From the NCBI GenBank assembly GCA_025456085.1, contig JALOLF010000007.1, positions 1 to 61,564 on the forward strand: a stretch of 61,564 nt of DNA. The letters run 5' to 3'. The position numbers were made by a program, and so were the translations under genes. Below are positions 8,973-18,396 of this stretch, in pieces. Position 1 is the stretch's first letter. The number at the start of each line of letters is the position of its first letter. Origin of the DNA: Acidimicrobiales bacterium (lineage in GTDB: Bacteria; Actinomycetota; Acidimicrobiia; Acidimicrobiales; Acidimicrobilacustridaceae). A model generated the notes under the pieces. That model ran no database searches. It was not told where the DNA came from and saw only the letters and a list, made by a program, of their open reading frames with translations.

Positions 8973-8978
8973 TACGAT
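8973..8978 (+). promoter_or_regulatory. Candidate -10 element for the sulfotransferase gene
   Basis: TACGAT lies about 60 nt upstream of the ATG at 9038. Unlike the leaderless cases it leaves room for a leader containing the GAGGAG site used by this gene. The upstream 8787-8972 stretch holds no other feature I can support. Confidence 0.35.
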
Positions 8979-9037
8979 GCGCCGAGGTGGCGCCGGCGGG
9001 ACGGCGCCGACCCGGAGCGCATCGCCGAGGAGCGAAC

Positions 9038-9862
9038 ATGTCCGATCGTCCGAACGTCGTCTTCGTCTCCAGCCTGGCCCACAGCGGCTCGACGTTGCTG
9101 GGCCTCCTGGTCAACGAGCGGCTCGGTGGCGTCGGCGTGGGGGAGCTCAACGTGTTCCTCCGGGGCTGGCAGGCGGACCGCGACGCGATCGTGCAGCGCC
9201 CCTGCACGTGCGGAGTGCCGAGCGGCGAGTGCCCGCTGTGGTCACGGGCCCTGGCGTTCGCCGATGCCGGCGGCGCCCGCTCCGATGCCGACGTCTACGC
9301 CGCGGTGCAGCAGGCCGTGGTCGAGCTGGCCGGACCCGGCGCCGTGATGGTCGACATCTCCAAGCGACCCGTGCACCTGCGCGCCGCCGCTCGTCTCGCC
9401 CCGACCACGCTCGTGCTCCGCCTCACCCGGGACGTGCGCTCGTGGACGGCCTCGGAGCAGCGACGGGTCCGCGCCCGGGGCACGGGCCGCGGGGGTGTGC
9501 TGCGGGCGACGGCGCCCGCCGTGGCGCTGCGCTGGTACCGGCACAACCGGGCCCTCGACGATGCCGCGGGCGAGATCGGCACGGCCGTCCTGCCCGTCGG
9601 CTACGAGCGTCTGGTGTTCGACACGTCCGAGGTGCTCGACGCCGTCGAGGCCTGGGTGTGGTCCCGCCTCGGAGGACCGGACCCCGTGGCCGGCGGTGCG
9701 CGGAACCACCTGATCGGCGGCAACCGCATGCGGTACGCCTACCTGGAGACCGGCCAGCTGCGCTACGACGCGGGGTGGATGCGGGGCGGGCCGCTGCTGA
9801 GCCTGGCCGCTGCGGTGGCGCCCCTCCACGCTTACAACCGTCGGATGGTCCACGACACCTGA
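9038..9862 (+). CDS. Sulfotransferase family protein
   Basis: ATG at 9038 is preceded by GAGGAG 5 nt upstream and gives 274 residues. FVSSLAHSGSTLLGLL (9-24) is the 5'-phosphosulfate binding loop of PAPS-dependent sulfotransferases, and LRLTRDVRSWTASEQRR matches the 3'-phosphate site with its Arg and Ser. A cluster PCTCGVPSGECPLW, typical of a subgroup of actinobacterial sulfotransferases, probably binds metal or forms a disulfide. The enzyme would move sulfate from PAPS to a hydroxyl or amine acceptor. The adjacent envelope-glycan genes make a glycolipid acceptor plausible, but they are separated by a terminator. Confidence 0.78.
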   Translation: MSDRPNVVFVSSLAHSGSTLLGLLVNERLGGVGVGELNVFLRGWQADRDAIVQRPCTCGVPSGECPLWSRALAFADAGGARSDADVYAAVQQAVVELAGPGAVMVDISKRPVHLRAAARLAPTTLVLRLTRDVRSWTASEQRRVRARGTGRGGVLRATAPAVALRWYRHNRALDDAAGEIGTAVLPVGYERLVFDTSEVLDAVEAWVWSRLGGPDPVAGGARNHLIGGNRMRYAYLETGQLRYDAGWMRGGPLLSLAAAVAPLHAYNRRMVHDT

Positions 9863-9902
9863 CATCGCCGCGCACGGCCCGGCGGTGTGCCAACCTGCGT
9901 TG

Positions 9903-10094
9903 ATGGACGCGGAACCGCTCGAGTTCGACTGCCCCCGCTGCGCCACCCGCGTGGCAGCGCCGTTCTACGGCCCGTGCGACACCTGCCGCACCGAGCTGCG
10001 CGCCGCGTTGGGGGGCGAGCAGTCGGAGCTGCAGGTGGAGGACTACGTCCCCAAGATGAACGTGACGCCGAACGCCGTGGCGCTCAAGGACTGA
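9903..10094 (+). CDS. Small zinc-ribbon protein
   Basis: A 63-residue protein starting MDAEPLEFDCPRC. CPRC near residue 10 and CDTC about 16 residues later form a four-cysteine zinc ribbon, followed by an acidic stretch and VEDYVPKMNVTPN. A longer start at 9885 is possible, but the conserved-looking part begins at 9903. No partner gene is evident: the gene stands alone between the sulfotransferase and the convergent cyclophilin. Similar tiny zinc ribbons with a short acidic tail occur in actinobacteria without assigned function. Confidence 0.6.
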   Translation: MDAEPLEFDCPRCATRVAAPFYGPCDTCRTELRAALGGEQSELQVEDYVPKMNVTPNAVALKD

Positions 10095-10114
10095 CCCCCC
10101 GGCTCGGGCGCGCC

Positions 10115-10591
10115 TCAGCCGGCGGGCAGCTCCTCGACGGCGACCGATCGCATCACGTCGCCGCGTCGGATGCCCTGCACCACGTCGATGCCCGCCGTGG
10201 TCAGGCCGAAGAGGTTGTACTGCTTGGGGAGGCGACCCGAGAGGTCGTCCAGGCAGATGAAGAACTGGGAGCCGTTGGTGTCCGGCCCCGCGTTGGCCAT
10301 CGCCCACGCGCCCAGCACGTAGTCGCCGTGCACGGGCTCGTCCTCGAACTTGTAGCCCGGACCACCCCTGCCCGATCCCTCCGGGCAGCCGCCCTGGATC
10401 ACGAAGCCGGGCTCCACCCGATGGAAGGTGAGGCCGTCGTAGTAGCCCTGACGGGCGAGGGCGACGAAGTTGTTCACGGTGACGGGAGCGATGCTCGGAT
10501 CGAGCTCCGCCACGATGTCGCCCTTGTCGGTGGCGATGGTCACGCGGTAGCGGGCGGTGGTGTCGATCTGCATCTCGGGACGGTTGGCCAT
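10115..10591 (-). CDS. Peptidyl-prolyl cis-trans isomerase, cyclophilin type
   Basis: A 158-residue single-domain cyclophilin. FHRVEPGFVIQGG carries the catalytic-site Arg/Phe/Gln pattern, and NGSQFFI is the second conserved active-site block. The N-terminus lacks a signal peptide, so it is cytoplasmic, catalysing proline isomerisation during folding. I choose the ATG at 10591 because AGGA lies 9 nt upstream; ATG at 10600 is the alternative. The usual Trp of the cyclosporin site is replaced by a KQYNLFG segment, common in bacterial forms. Monocistronic; the DNA glycosylase gene is divergent. Confidence 0.9.
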   Translation of the reverse strand: MANRPEMQIDTTARYRVTIATDKGDIVAELDPSIAPVTVNNFVALARQGYYDGLTFHRVEPGFVIQGGCPEGSGRGGPGYKFEDEPVHGDYVLGAWAMANAGPDTNGSQFFICLDDLSGRLPKQYNLFGLTTAGIDVVQGIRRGDVMRSVAVEELPAG

Positions 10592-10648
10592 GGGGTCCAT
10601 CCTGGCACGGCAGGTCTCGGGGCGCGTGCAGCTGTGGTGCACTGGGGC

Positions 10649-11284
10649 ATGCCCGACCGCATGACGCACGCCCGCGCCAGTGCCGAGTTGGCCGGCCGTG
10701 ACGAGATCCTGGCCCGGCTCGTCGCCCGGCACCGGCCACCCCGCCTGGGTCGCCCCACGCCGGTCGCCGGGCGCTTCGAGGCCCTGTCACAGGCCATCGT
10801 GCACCAGCAGCTCGCGGGGCGTGCCGCGGCCAGCATCTGGGCCCGCGTGCGGGCGCTCGTCGACGGGCCGTTCCTGCCCGAGTCGGTGGCCGCACTGGGG
10901 GCGCAGCACCTCCGGGGGGCCGGCCTCTCGGCGGCCAAGACCGCCTCCGTGCAGGACCTGGCCGCCCAGGTGGGGGCGGGGACGGTCCGCCTGGCGCGCA
11001 TCGGGCGACGCAGCGACGACGACGTGGTGGCCGAGCTGACCCGGGTGCGGGGGATCGGGCCGTGGACGGCGCACATGTTCCTGTTGTTCGACCTGCAGCG
11101 CCTCGACGTGTGGCCCACGGGGGACTACGGGGTGCGCAACGGGTACCGGTTGGCCTGGGGCCTCGACGACCTGCCGACGCCGCGTCAGCTCGAGGCGCTC
11201 GGCGCGCCCTTTCGTCCCTACCGCAGCATCGTGGCGTGGTACTGCTGGCGGGTCGTGGACGCCGCGGGGTCCGAGGCGCGCTGA
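10649..11284 (+). CDS. DNA-3-methyladenine glycosylase II-type HhH-GPD glycosylase
   Basis: A 211-residue HhH-GPD superfamily enzyme. The helix-hairpin-helix LTRVRGIGPWTAHMF spans about 130-144 and the catalytic Asp is D159 in PTGDYGVRNG. The sequence lacks the N-terminal AlkA_N domain of E. coli AlkA and has no C-terminal FeS cluster cysteines, so it resembles the short AlkA-like enzymes that excise 3-methyladenine and other alkylated bases. ATG at 10649 gives MPDRMTHARA; ATG at 10661 is possible. No Ada-type regulator is nearby. Confidence 0.85.
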   Translation: MPDRMTHARASAELAGRDEILARLVARHRPPRLGRPTPVAGRFEALSQAIVHQQLAGRAAASIWARVRALVDGPFLPESVAALGAQHLRGAGLSAAKTASVQDLAAQVGAGTVRLARIGRRSDDDVVAELTRVRGIGPWTAHMFLLFDLQRLDVWPTGDYGVRNGYRLAWGLDDLPTPRQLEALGAPFRPYRSIVAWYCWRVVDAAGSEAR

Positions 11285-11300
11285 GCACCGGGTCGAGCCG

Positions 11301-11315
11301 CCCCGATGCTCGGGG
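11301..11315. terminator. Terminator-like hairpin between convergent genes
   Basis: CCCCGA at 11301-11306 and TCGGGG at 11310-11315 form a 6-bp GC-rich stem with a TGC loop. It lies midway between the ends of the glycosylase gene (11284) and the peptide transporter ATPase gene (11324), with no T-tract. Confidence 0.5.
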
Positions 11316-11323
11316 CCGCCGGG

Positions 11324-12781
11324 TCAGGTGTCGAGCGGGAAGTGGCAGGCCACGTAGTGCCCGAGGCCGATCTGGCGCATCTTGGGCTCCACCTGCGCGC
11401 ACATGTCCTGTGCCGAGGGGCAGCGGGTGCGGAACCGGCAGCCGCTCGGCGGCGCCACCGGCGAGGGGATCTCGCCGCTCAGGATGTTCTCGTCGTGGGG
11501 CGGCCGGCTGGGATCGGGATGGGGGATCGACTCCAGCAGCGCCTTCGTGTACGGGTGCGCCGGCTTGTCGTAGAGGTCGTCGGGAGGTCCCACCTCGCAG
11601 ATCTTGCCCAGGTACATCACGGCGACCCGATCGCTGACGTTCTTGACCACCGCCAGGTCGTGGGCGATGAACACCAGCGTCAGCCCGTAGCGCTGCTTCA
11701 TCTCCTCGAGCAGGTTCAGGATCTGGGCCTGCACGGACACGTCGAGCGCGGAGACCGGCTCGTCGCAGATGATGAGCTTCGGGTTCAGCACCAGGCTGCG
11801 GGCGATGCAAAGACGCTGGCACTGGCCACCCGAGAACTGGTGCGGGCGCCGGTTCAAGGCGGTGTCGGGGTCGATGCCCACCGCCTCCAGCGCCTCGCGC
11901 ACCACGCGCTCGTGGTCCTTGCGCAGGGCGAGCATGTGCTTGTAGTCGGACAGGGCGGGCGGCAGCAGCAGCAGGACGAGCGCGCCGACCCCGAACAGGG
12001 CGCACAGCGCCCAGACGGCCTGCACGACTTCGGATCCCGATCCCTGCGACAGGTAGGTGGCGGCCAACCCGAACAACGCGTAGCCGGCCACGCCCTGGCG
12101 GGCCTGGGGTGTGCGGCTGCGTACGTTCGTGGCCAGGAAGACCAGCGCCGGAGCCAGCAGGATGGCCGCCGCGTAGATGGTCGCCGACGCGTTCAGCAGC
12201 TCGCGGTACAACCCGGTGTCGGTGTCGCGGTCGAACAGGAGGGTGACGCCGTCGACGTAGACGATCTTGGTGCCGCTGTTGAACAGCCACAGCACGAACA
12301 GCGCCAGGAACCAGGTCAGGTTGACCGCGGCGTTCACCGCCAGGAGGATCGAGGACAGCTTCACCGGCATCGTCGGCGGGTTCTGCTCGCTCGCCCACAC
12401 CTTCAGCGGTTCGGAGATGATCTCGCGCACCCGGCGTCGCGGGTTCAGCGACGAGATCGGGTCCTGGAAGATCATCTGCATCGACGGTCGGACCCGACGC
12501 AGGTCGTTGCTGGGCAGCTTCGTCAGGTCGGCGCCGTCGTAGAGCACCTCGCCGCTGGTGGGCCGGGGAAGCTGCATCATGGCGCGCCCCGTGGTCGACT
12601 TCCCGCAGCCGGACTCGCCCACCAGTCCCAGCGTCTCGCCTTCGCGCACGTCGATGCTCACGTCGGACACGGCGTGGACCTTCAGGCCGGTGTGGCCCAC
12701 GGGGAACTCCACGACGAGGTTCTCGGCCCGCAGCAGGCTCTCGCCCCGCGGGCGCAGGTGGGCGGTTCCGCTCCCGGCCAT
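11324..12781 (-). CDS. Oligopeptide ABC transporter ATPase (OppF/DppF type) with an inserted membrane domain
   Basis: At 485 residues it is about 150 longer than usual OppF. Walker A GESGCGKST is at 55-63, the Q-loop Gln at 106, signature FSGGQ at 316-320, Walker B LIICDE at 336-341, SALD at 344-347 and switch His at 374; the C-terminal oligopeptide domain follows with its CRFRTRCP cysteines. Between ISEPLKV and RKDHERVVREALEAVG, which are adjacent in normal OppF, lie about 155 extra residues (129-284) with four hydrophobic stretches near 143-168, 199-219, 229-245 and 252-274. The reading frame is open throughout and all ATPase motifs are intact. The residue after the signature is Cys instead of Arg (GGQCQR). 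It is the last gene of the peptide-import operon, 1 nt after the OppD-like gene. Confidence 0.85.
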   Translation of the reverse strand: MAGSGTAHLRPRGESLLRAENLVVEFPVGHTGLKVHAVSDVSIDVREGETLGLVGESGCGKSTTGRAMMQLPRPTSGEVLYDGADLTKLPSNDLRRVRPSMQMIFQDPISSLNPRRRVREIISEPLKVWASEQNPPTMPVKLSSILLAVNAAVNLTWFLALFVLWLFNSGTKIVYVDGVTLLFDRDTDTGLYRELLNASATIYAAAILLAPALVFLATNVRSRTPQARQGVAGYALFGLAATYLSQGSGSEVVQAVWALCALFGVGALVLLLLPPALSDYKHMLALRKDHERVVREALEAVGIDPDTALNRRPHQFSGGQCQRLCIARSLVLNPKLIICDEPVSALDVSVQAQILNLLEEMKQRYGLTLVFIAHDLAVVKNVSDRVAVMYLGKICEVGPPDDLYDKPAHPYTKALLESIPHPDPSRPPHDENILSGEIPSPVAPPSGCRFRTRCPSAQDMCAQVEPKMRQIGLGHYVACHFPLDT

Positions 12782-12782
12782 C

Positions 12783-13897
<1,115 letters not shown>

Positions 13898-13901
<4 letters not shown>

Positions 13902-14974
13902 ATCGCCGTCTCCTTCACGTCGAAGTACTCCCGCAGTCCGTTGCCCATGAGGTTCAGGCTGGCGACGGTCAGGAACATCACGAAGGCGGGGATGAGGCTG
14001 ACCTGCGGGTCGCCGTTGAGCAGCGAGTCCTTGCCGTCGTTGATCATCCCGCCCCACGACGGCGTGGGTGCCGGCACGGACAGACCCAGGATGGCCAGGG
14101 CGCCCTCGAACACGATGGCGATGGCGACGCCGAGCACGGCGAAGGAGACGATGGGGGGCAGCACGTTGGGCAGGATGTCGCGGATGATCACCCGGAAGTT
14201 GCTGGCGCCCAGCGTCCGACTGGCGAGCACGAACTCGCGCTCGCGGTGCACCAGGGTGTTGGCCCGCACCAGGCGGGCGATGGGGGGCACCGAGAGGATG
14301 CTGATGGCGAAGATCACCGTCGAGAGCCCCGCACCCTGTTTGGAGGCGTCGGTGGGATCCGTCCGGAACGAGATGAGGGCCAGCGCCAGCAGCAGCGGCG
14401 GGAACGCCAGCAGCACGTCCATGGCCCCCATGAGCACGCCTTCGACCTTGCCCTTGTAGTAGCCGGCGGCGAGCCCGATGATGGTGCCGAAGAACATGCC
14501 GACCGCGATGGAGGCGAAGCCCACCACCAGCGACACGCGCGCCCCCCAGATGAGCCGGCTCAGGATGTCCCGGCCGAGTTGGTCGGTGCCGAGCCAGAAC
14601 GTCTCCCCCTCGTAGGTGTACCCGGCGGGCAGGAACTTCTTGCCCTCCAGCGACTCGGGGTTCTTGAGCAGGCAGGTGACCGTGCAGTCGCCCTGGTCGT
14701 TCTCGGTGAACAGGGGTGCCAGGGCGGCCAGCGCGACCACGAACAGCACCCACACCGCACCCACCCAGAACGCCTTGGGCAGCTTCTTGCGGTAGACGCC
14801 GGCGTCCCGCTCGTACTGCTCCAGGAGCGCGACGTCGTCGGGCAGGGCCTCGGTCGAGAGGGGGACGTAGCCGTCCTCGAGCAGCGCGGTGCCGGCGTGC
14901 AGGTCGGGACCGGCGGCGTTGATCTCCGGGGTGCCGGGCTGGTCGTAGACGGCTTCAGGCGAGCGCTCGGGCAT
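13898..14974 (-). CDS. Oligopeptide ABC transporter permease (OppC/DppC type)
   Basis: ATG at 14974 gives [12 protein letters not shown] and 358 residues. A cytoplasmic tail of about 80 residues is followed by a first membrane helix, an external loop of about 60 residues holding two Cys (GDCTVTC) that could form a disulfide, then [22 protein letters not shown], the hallmark of OppC proteins, and five further helices with the EAA-like loop [20 protein letters not shown] that contacts the ATPases. It overlaps the OppB-like gene by 20 nt and the OppD-like gene by 4 nt. Confidence 0.9.
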
Positions 14975-15908
14975 GGCGGATCCTGGGGTCGAGGACGGCG
15001 TAGAGCATGTCGACGGCGAAGTTGATGAGGACGTAGGAGATGGCGATGACCACCACGGCACCCTGCACGGCGAACACGTCGCGCTTGAAGATGCCGTCGA
15101 CGATGTAGGACCCCACGCCCGGGATGGCGAAGAGCCGTTCGATGACGAGGGTGCCTCCCACGAGGCGGCCGAGGTTGAGCCCGATCACCGTGAGCAGGGA
15201 GAACATCGAGGGCCGCAGGGCGTGGCCGAACAGGATGCGGTTGCCCGGCATCCCCTTGGCCTTGGCCATGGTGATGTAGTCCTCTTGCATGGTGCTGATC
15301 AGGTCCACCCGGAGCACCTGCATGTAGACCGCGATCTCCGCCGCAGCCAGGGCGATCACCGGCAGGATGGCGTGACGGAGGTTCTCCAGCGGGTCTTCGG
15401 TGAAGGGTGGCAGATCCGTTGCCGGCAACCAGTTCAGGTTGACGGCGAAGACCGACACCAGCACCAGGGCCAGCACGAAGTTGGGCATTGACACGAAGCC
15501 GAAGGCCACGATGGTGGCTCCGCGATCGGCGGCCGAACCGGCTCGGCGGGCCGCCAGGATGCCGAGCGGAATGGCCACGGCCAGTGCCACCACCTGGGAC
15601 AGCAACACGAGCTCGAGGGTCGTCGGGAGCTTGTTGCGGAGGGCCTCGAAGATGGGTTCCTGCGACAGCTGGGACTTGCCCAGGTCGCCGCTCAGGAAGC
15701 CCAGCATCCAGTCGGCGTAGCGCACGATGATCGGATCGTCGAGGCGCAGCTCCTCGCGCGCCTGCTGGTAGCCCTCCTCGGTGCACCCGATGCCGCACTT
15801 CACGCTGGCCGCGTCGCCGGGGAGCAGGCTCAGCATCACGAACGACAGGAACGTCACCGCGAAGAGCACCAGGACCAGGCGGACCAGCCGTCTCAGGACG
15901 AATCTCAC
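14955..15908 (-). CDS. Oligopeptide ABC transporter permease (OppB/DppB type)
   Basis: GTG at 15908 gives a 317-residue protein beginning MRFVLRRLVRLVLVLFAVTFLSF, the standard OppB first helix. An external loop contains two Cys (VKCGIGC) followed by the LRLDDPIIVRYADW region seen in family members. The coupling motif TMAKAKGMPGNRILFGHALRPS lies near residue 215. A G-rich stretch (GGGGGG) about 10 nt upstream can act as the ribosome site. It follows the solute-binding lipoprotein gene by about 100 nt and opens the chain of overlapping permease and ATPase genes. Confidence 0.9.
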   Translation of the reverse strand: MRFVLRRLVRLVLVLFAVTFLSFVMLSLLPGDAASVKCGIGCTEEGYQQAREELRLDDPIIVRYADWMLGFLSGDLGKSQLSQEPIFEALRNKLPTTLELVLLSQVVALAVAIPLGILAARRAGSAADRGATIVAFGFVSMPNFVLALVLVSVFAVNLNWLPATDLPPFTEDPLENLRHAILPVIALAAAEIAVYMQVLRVDLISTMQEDYITMAKAKGMPGNRILFGHALRPSMFSLLTVIGLNLGRLVGGTLVIERLFAIPGVGSYIVDGIFKRDVFAVQGAVVVIAISYVLINFAVDMLYAVLDPRIRHARALA

Positions 15909-16012
15909 GTTGCAGTCCCCCCGGAATGCAGGTGTGCCGTTCGACACATCGTCGGACGAACGATAGCGGTCGCCGGTCGGGTCGTGTGGGCCCGACCGGC
16001 GACCGCGGCGTA

Positions 16013-17719
16013 CTACTGACCGGTGTCGCGCCAGACCTGGGTCATGAGCTGCACACCGCTCGAGGGCCCGTGGCCGCCGAGCGGGAGGGCCGGCTGCCCG
16101 TCGGGAAGCGGTCCGTTCTCGATGCAGCGCACGCTGTTGTCGGCGCCGATGGCCCAGCTCACGCGGTCCAGCCACACGTAGGGGATCTCCCGACCGAAGA
16201 CCTGCTGCAGCCGTGCGTAGGCGGCCTTGCGGGTCTCGACGTCGGTGGTGGAGCGCCCCTCCCGGAGTGCCTCGTCGACCTCCTCGCTGGCGAAGCGGGA
16301 GAAGTTGAGGGCCAGGGTGTCGAGCTCGCCGGCGTTGGTGCTGACCCACCAGACGTAGTCCTGGTCGGGATCGGGCTCGCCGTACTGGCGCCACAGGTTG
16401 GCCTCGAACTGGCCCAGCAGGGCGTTGTTGATGAGCGACTGCTGTTCCATCGCGGTGACCTGGACCTCGAAGCCGGCCTCCGTCCACATCTGCTGCAGTA
16501 CGGCCGACTCGTCGGTCACGTCCTGGCCGGTCGACAGCGTGAAGCTGGGTGCGGCGCCGCCGTTGTCGGCCGACCACTGCTCGATGAGAGCCTGGGCGCC
16601 CTCGAGGTCGTAGTCGGGGTAGCCGGGGTCGCTGTACCACGGGTTGGACTCCGAGAACGGCCCGTTGGCCGGGAGGCGGACCCCGTCGCTGATGACGTCG
16701 ACGTAGCGCTCGCGGTCCGTCGCCAGGGCCAGGGCCCGGCGCAGGTCCGGGTCGTCGAAGGGCGGCTTCGCCGTGTTCAGCATCACGAAGCCCTCCTCCA
16801 CCTCGCCCTGGTCCTCGGCGAGTTGGATCTCACCGGCCGCGGCCAGGTCGCGCAGCTCCTTGATGTCGGTCGGGTTGGTGGTGTGGATCATGTTGTACTG
16901 GCCCGCCACGAGACCGTTCTTGCGGGTCGCGGCCTCCACGACCGGGTTGTACGTGACCTTGTCGAGGTACGGCAGGGCGTTGCCGGCCTCGTCGGTGCGC
17001 CAGTAGTCGGTGTTCTTCTCCACCACGAAGCTGTCGCCGGTGGTCCAGGACACGAACTTGAACGGTCCCGTTCCGATGGGCGCGCGGCCGTCGGAGGTGA
17101 GCACGCTGGGCTCGGCCACGACGCCGATCTGACCGGTGAGCACCGTCGGGAACGTGGCCCAGGGCTCCGACATCGTCACCGTGGCGGTGAGCTCGTCCTT
17201 GACCTCGACCGAATCGATGTAGCCGCGCACGGCGCCGCCGGTCAGCGCCGAGTCGAGGTGCCCCTCCAGGTTCTGCTTGACGGCCACGGCGGTCAGGGGC
17301 GTCCCGTTGTGGAACGTGACGTCCGGTCGGAGCTTGATGTCCCACGAGGTGTAGGTCTCGTTGGGGGTGAAGCTCTCCGCCAGGTACGGCTGCGGCGTGA
17401 GGTCGGCGTCGTAGGCGGCGAGGTAGTCGTAGACCGCCATGGCGTACACGTGGCCGGAGATGGCCCACCGGTTCACGATGGGGTTCATCCCGTCGGGCTC
17501 GGACTCGAGCGCGTAGACGACCTCGCCGCCCTCGACGGGCGTGCCCTCGCACCCCAGCGTCTGGGACTCCTGGGTGCCCCCGGCCGCGGCGGTGCCGTCA
17601 CTGCCGCCGGCCTCCTCGTCGTCGCCTCCCGAACCGCATGCCGCGGCCAACAGCCCCAGCAAGGTGACCGCGGCGATGGCCGACCACCATCGACGCCACG
17701 CACTCGTGGACGTGTGCAA
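16013..17719 (-). CDS. Solute-binding lipoprotein, family 5 (oligopeptide/dipeptide type)
   Basis: TTG at 17719 is preceded by AGGGGGAG 6 nt upstream and gives 568 residues. The signal peptide ends in the lipobox LLAAAC with the acylated Cys at position 28, followed by a Gly/Asp/Glu-rich linker. The mature protein shows the family 5 pattern: VYALESEPDGMNPI, LAESFTPNETYTSWDIKLRPDVTFHNGTPLT (quoted in parts: WDIKLRPDVTFHNG) and ALALATDRE near the middle. It should capture peptides or similar ligands outside the membrane and deliver them to the permeases at 13898-15908. It is the first gene of the operon. Confidence 0.9.
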   Translation of the reverse strand: MHTSTSAWRRWWSAIAAVTLLGLLAAACGSGGDDEEAGGSDGTAAAGGTQESQTLGCEGTPVEGGEVVYALESEPDGMNPIVNRWAISGHVYAMAVYDYLAAYDADLTPQPYLAESFTPNETYTSWDIKLRPDVTFHNGTPLTAVAVKQNLEGHLDSALTGGAVRGYIDSVEVKDELTATVTMSEPWATFPTVLTGQIGVVAEPSVLTSDGRAPIGTGPFKFVSWTTGDSFVVEKNTDYWRTDEAGNALPYLDKVTYNPVVEAATRKNGLVAGQYNMIHTTNPTDIKELRDLAAAGEIQLAEDQGEVEEGFVMLNTAKPPFDDPDLRRALALATDRERYVDVISDGVRLPANGPFSESNPWYSDPGYPDYDLEGAQALIEQWSADNGGAAPSFTLSTGQDVTDESAVLQQMWTEAGFEVQVTAMEQQSLINNALLGQFEANLWRQYGEPDPDQDYVWWVSTNAGELDTLALNFSRFASEEVDEALREGRSTTDVETRKAAYARLQQVFGREIPYVWLDRVSWAIGADNSVRCIENGPLPDGQPALPLGGHGPSSGVQLMTQVWRDTGQ

Positions 17720-18396
17720 CTCGATCTCCCCCTTGTCGGTCGCAACGGATCCGCATCGGTGGCGGTCCTGCCCGGGACCCCACGCGGCGGCTCGCCACGA
17801 CGTACCTGTCGGTGCCCGACGGCACCGGGCGGCATTGTGGCAGATGTCACGCATGGAGGGGTGCACAGGCCGGCGATTTCCTCGCGGCACGGGGCGGGTC
17901 GTCCGGGCGGCGAGCCGGGGTCGGCCCGAAAACGCCGAACGGCCCCAAGTAGCCTCCCGGCTTCGCCGGTCAACTCCTCGGGGCCGTCCGTTCGACGGGG
18001 CGGCTGTCCGGATCGCCGACTGGCGCCCCGAACCCGGTGTTCGCTCAGGTCGACACACGCACCGACCCTGTCTCACCAGGTGCCCCGAGCGGCCTCTGCG
18101 GGTCCCCAGCCCCCGGGGCCTCCGTGCGGACACGGCCTCCCCGTCGGCTCGGGATCGCTCCGATGGCTGTGGCCCGGTCGACCCGGACCCGCCCCCGGCG
18201 CTCCCACCAGGCCACTCGTTCTTGCCTGGCTTGACGCTCACCATGCGCCTGTCGGAGCCCCGGGGTCAAGGGGTTTTTCGCCGTCCCCAGGCTTATCCCG
18301 AGAGTTCTTCGATCATCCCCAGCGCCGGGCCGGTTCTCAACAGCTCTGTCCACAACGCACCCGTCACGGTGCGCCCGCAACCGTCCCCGGCTCCGC
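17720..18396. other. Intergenic region, 677 bp, no gene supported
   Basis: This is the only long stretch without a credible gene. It contains the candidate promoter at 17946-17973 and a run near 18258-18275 where CCCC and GGGG flank a short spacer followed by TTTTT on the plus strand. It also has a 6-bp hairpin (CGCACC/GGTGCG, minus-strand reading) just downstream of the transglycosylase gene near 18360-18380, and DnaA-box-like words at 18293-18301 (TTATCCCGA) and 18346-18354 (CTGTCCACA). Open frames through it lack conserved-looking composition, so I leave them uncalled. Confidence 0.5.
17946..17973 (-). promoter_or_regulatory. Candidate promoter of the peptide-transporter operon
   Basis: Read on the minus strand, TTGACC (17973-17968) and TACTTG (17951-17946) are 16 bp apart. 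A start near 17939 would give a leader of about 220 nt before the TTG at 17719. A perfect 7-bp inverted repeat (CGGCCCC at 17940-17946, GGGGCCG at 17980-17986) brackets the element, as an operator might. The -10 match is modest. Confidence 0.35.

Noticed and set aside
9423-12398. 991-codon open frame on the minus strand
   Set aside because: It spans the sulfotransferase, cyclophilin, glycosylase and ATPase genes in a frame of low complexity with no domains; an antisense or alternate-frame shadow.
18240-18300. Rho-independent terminator with T-tract for a plus-strand transcript
   Set aside because: The GGGG-CCCC stem is only 4 bp and there is no plus-strand gene upstream to end; kept only as a note on the intergenic entry.
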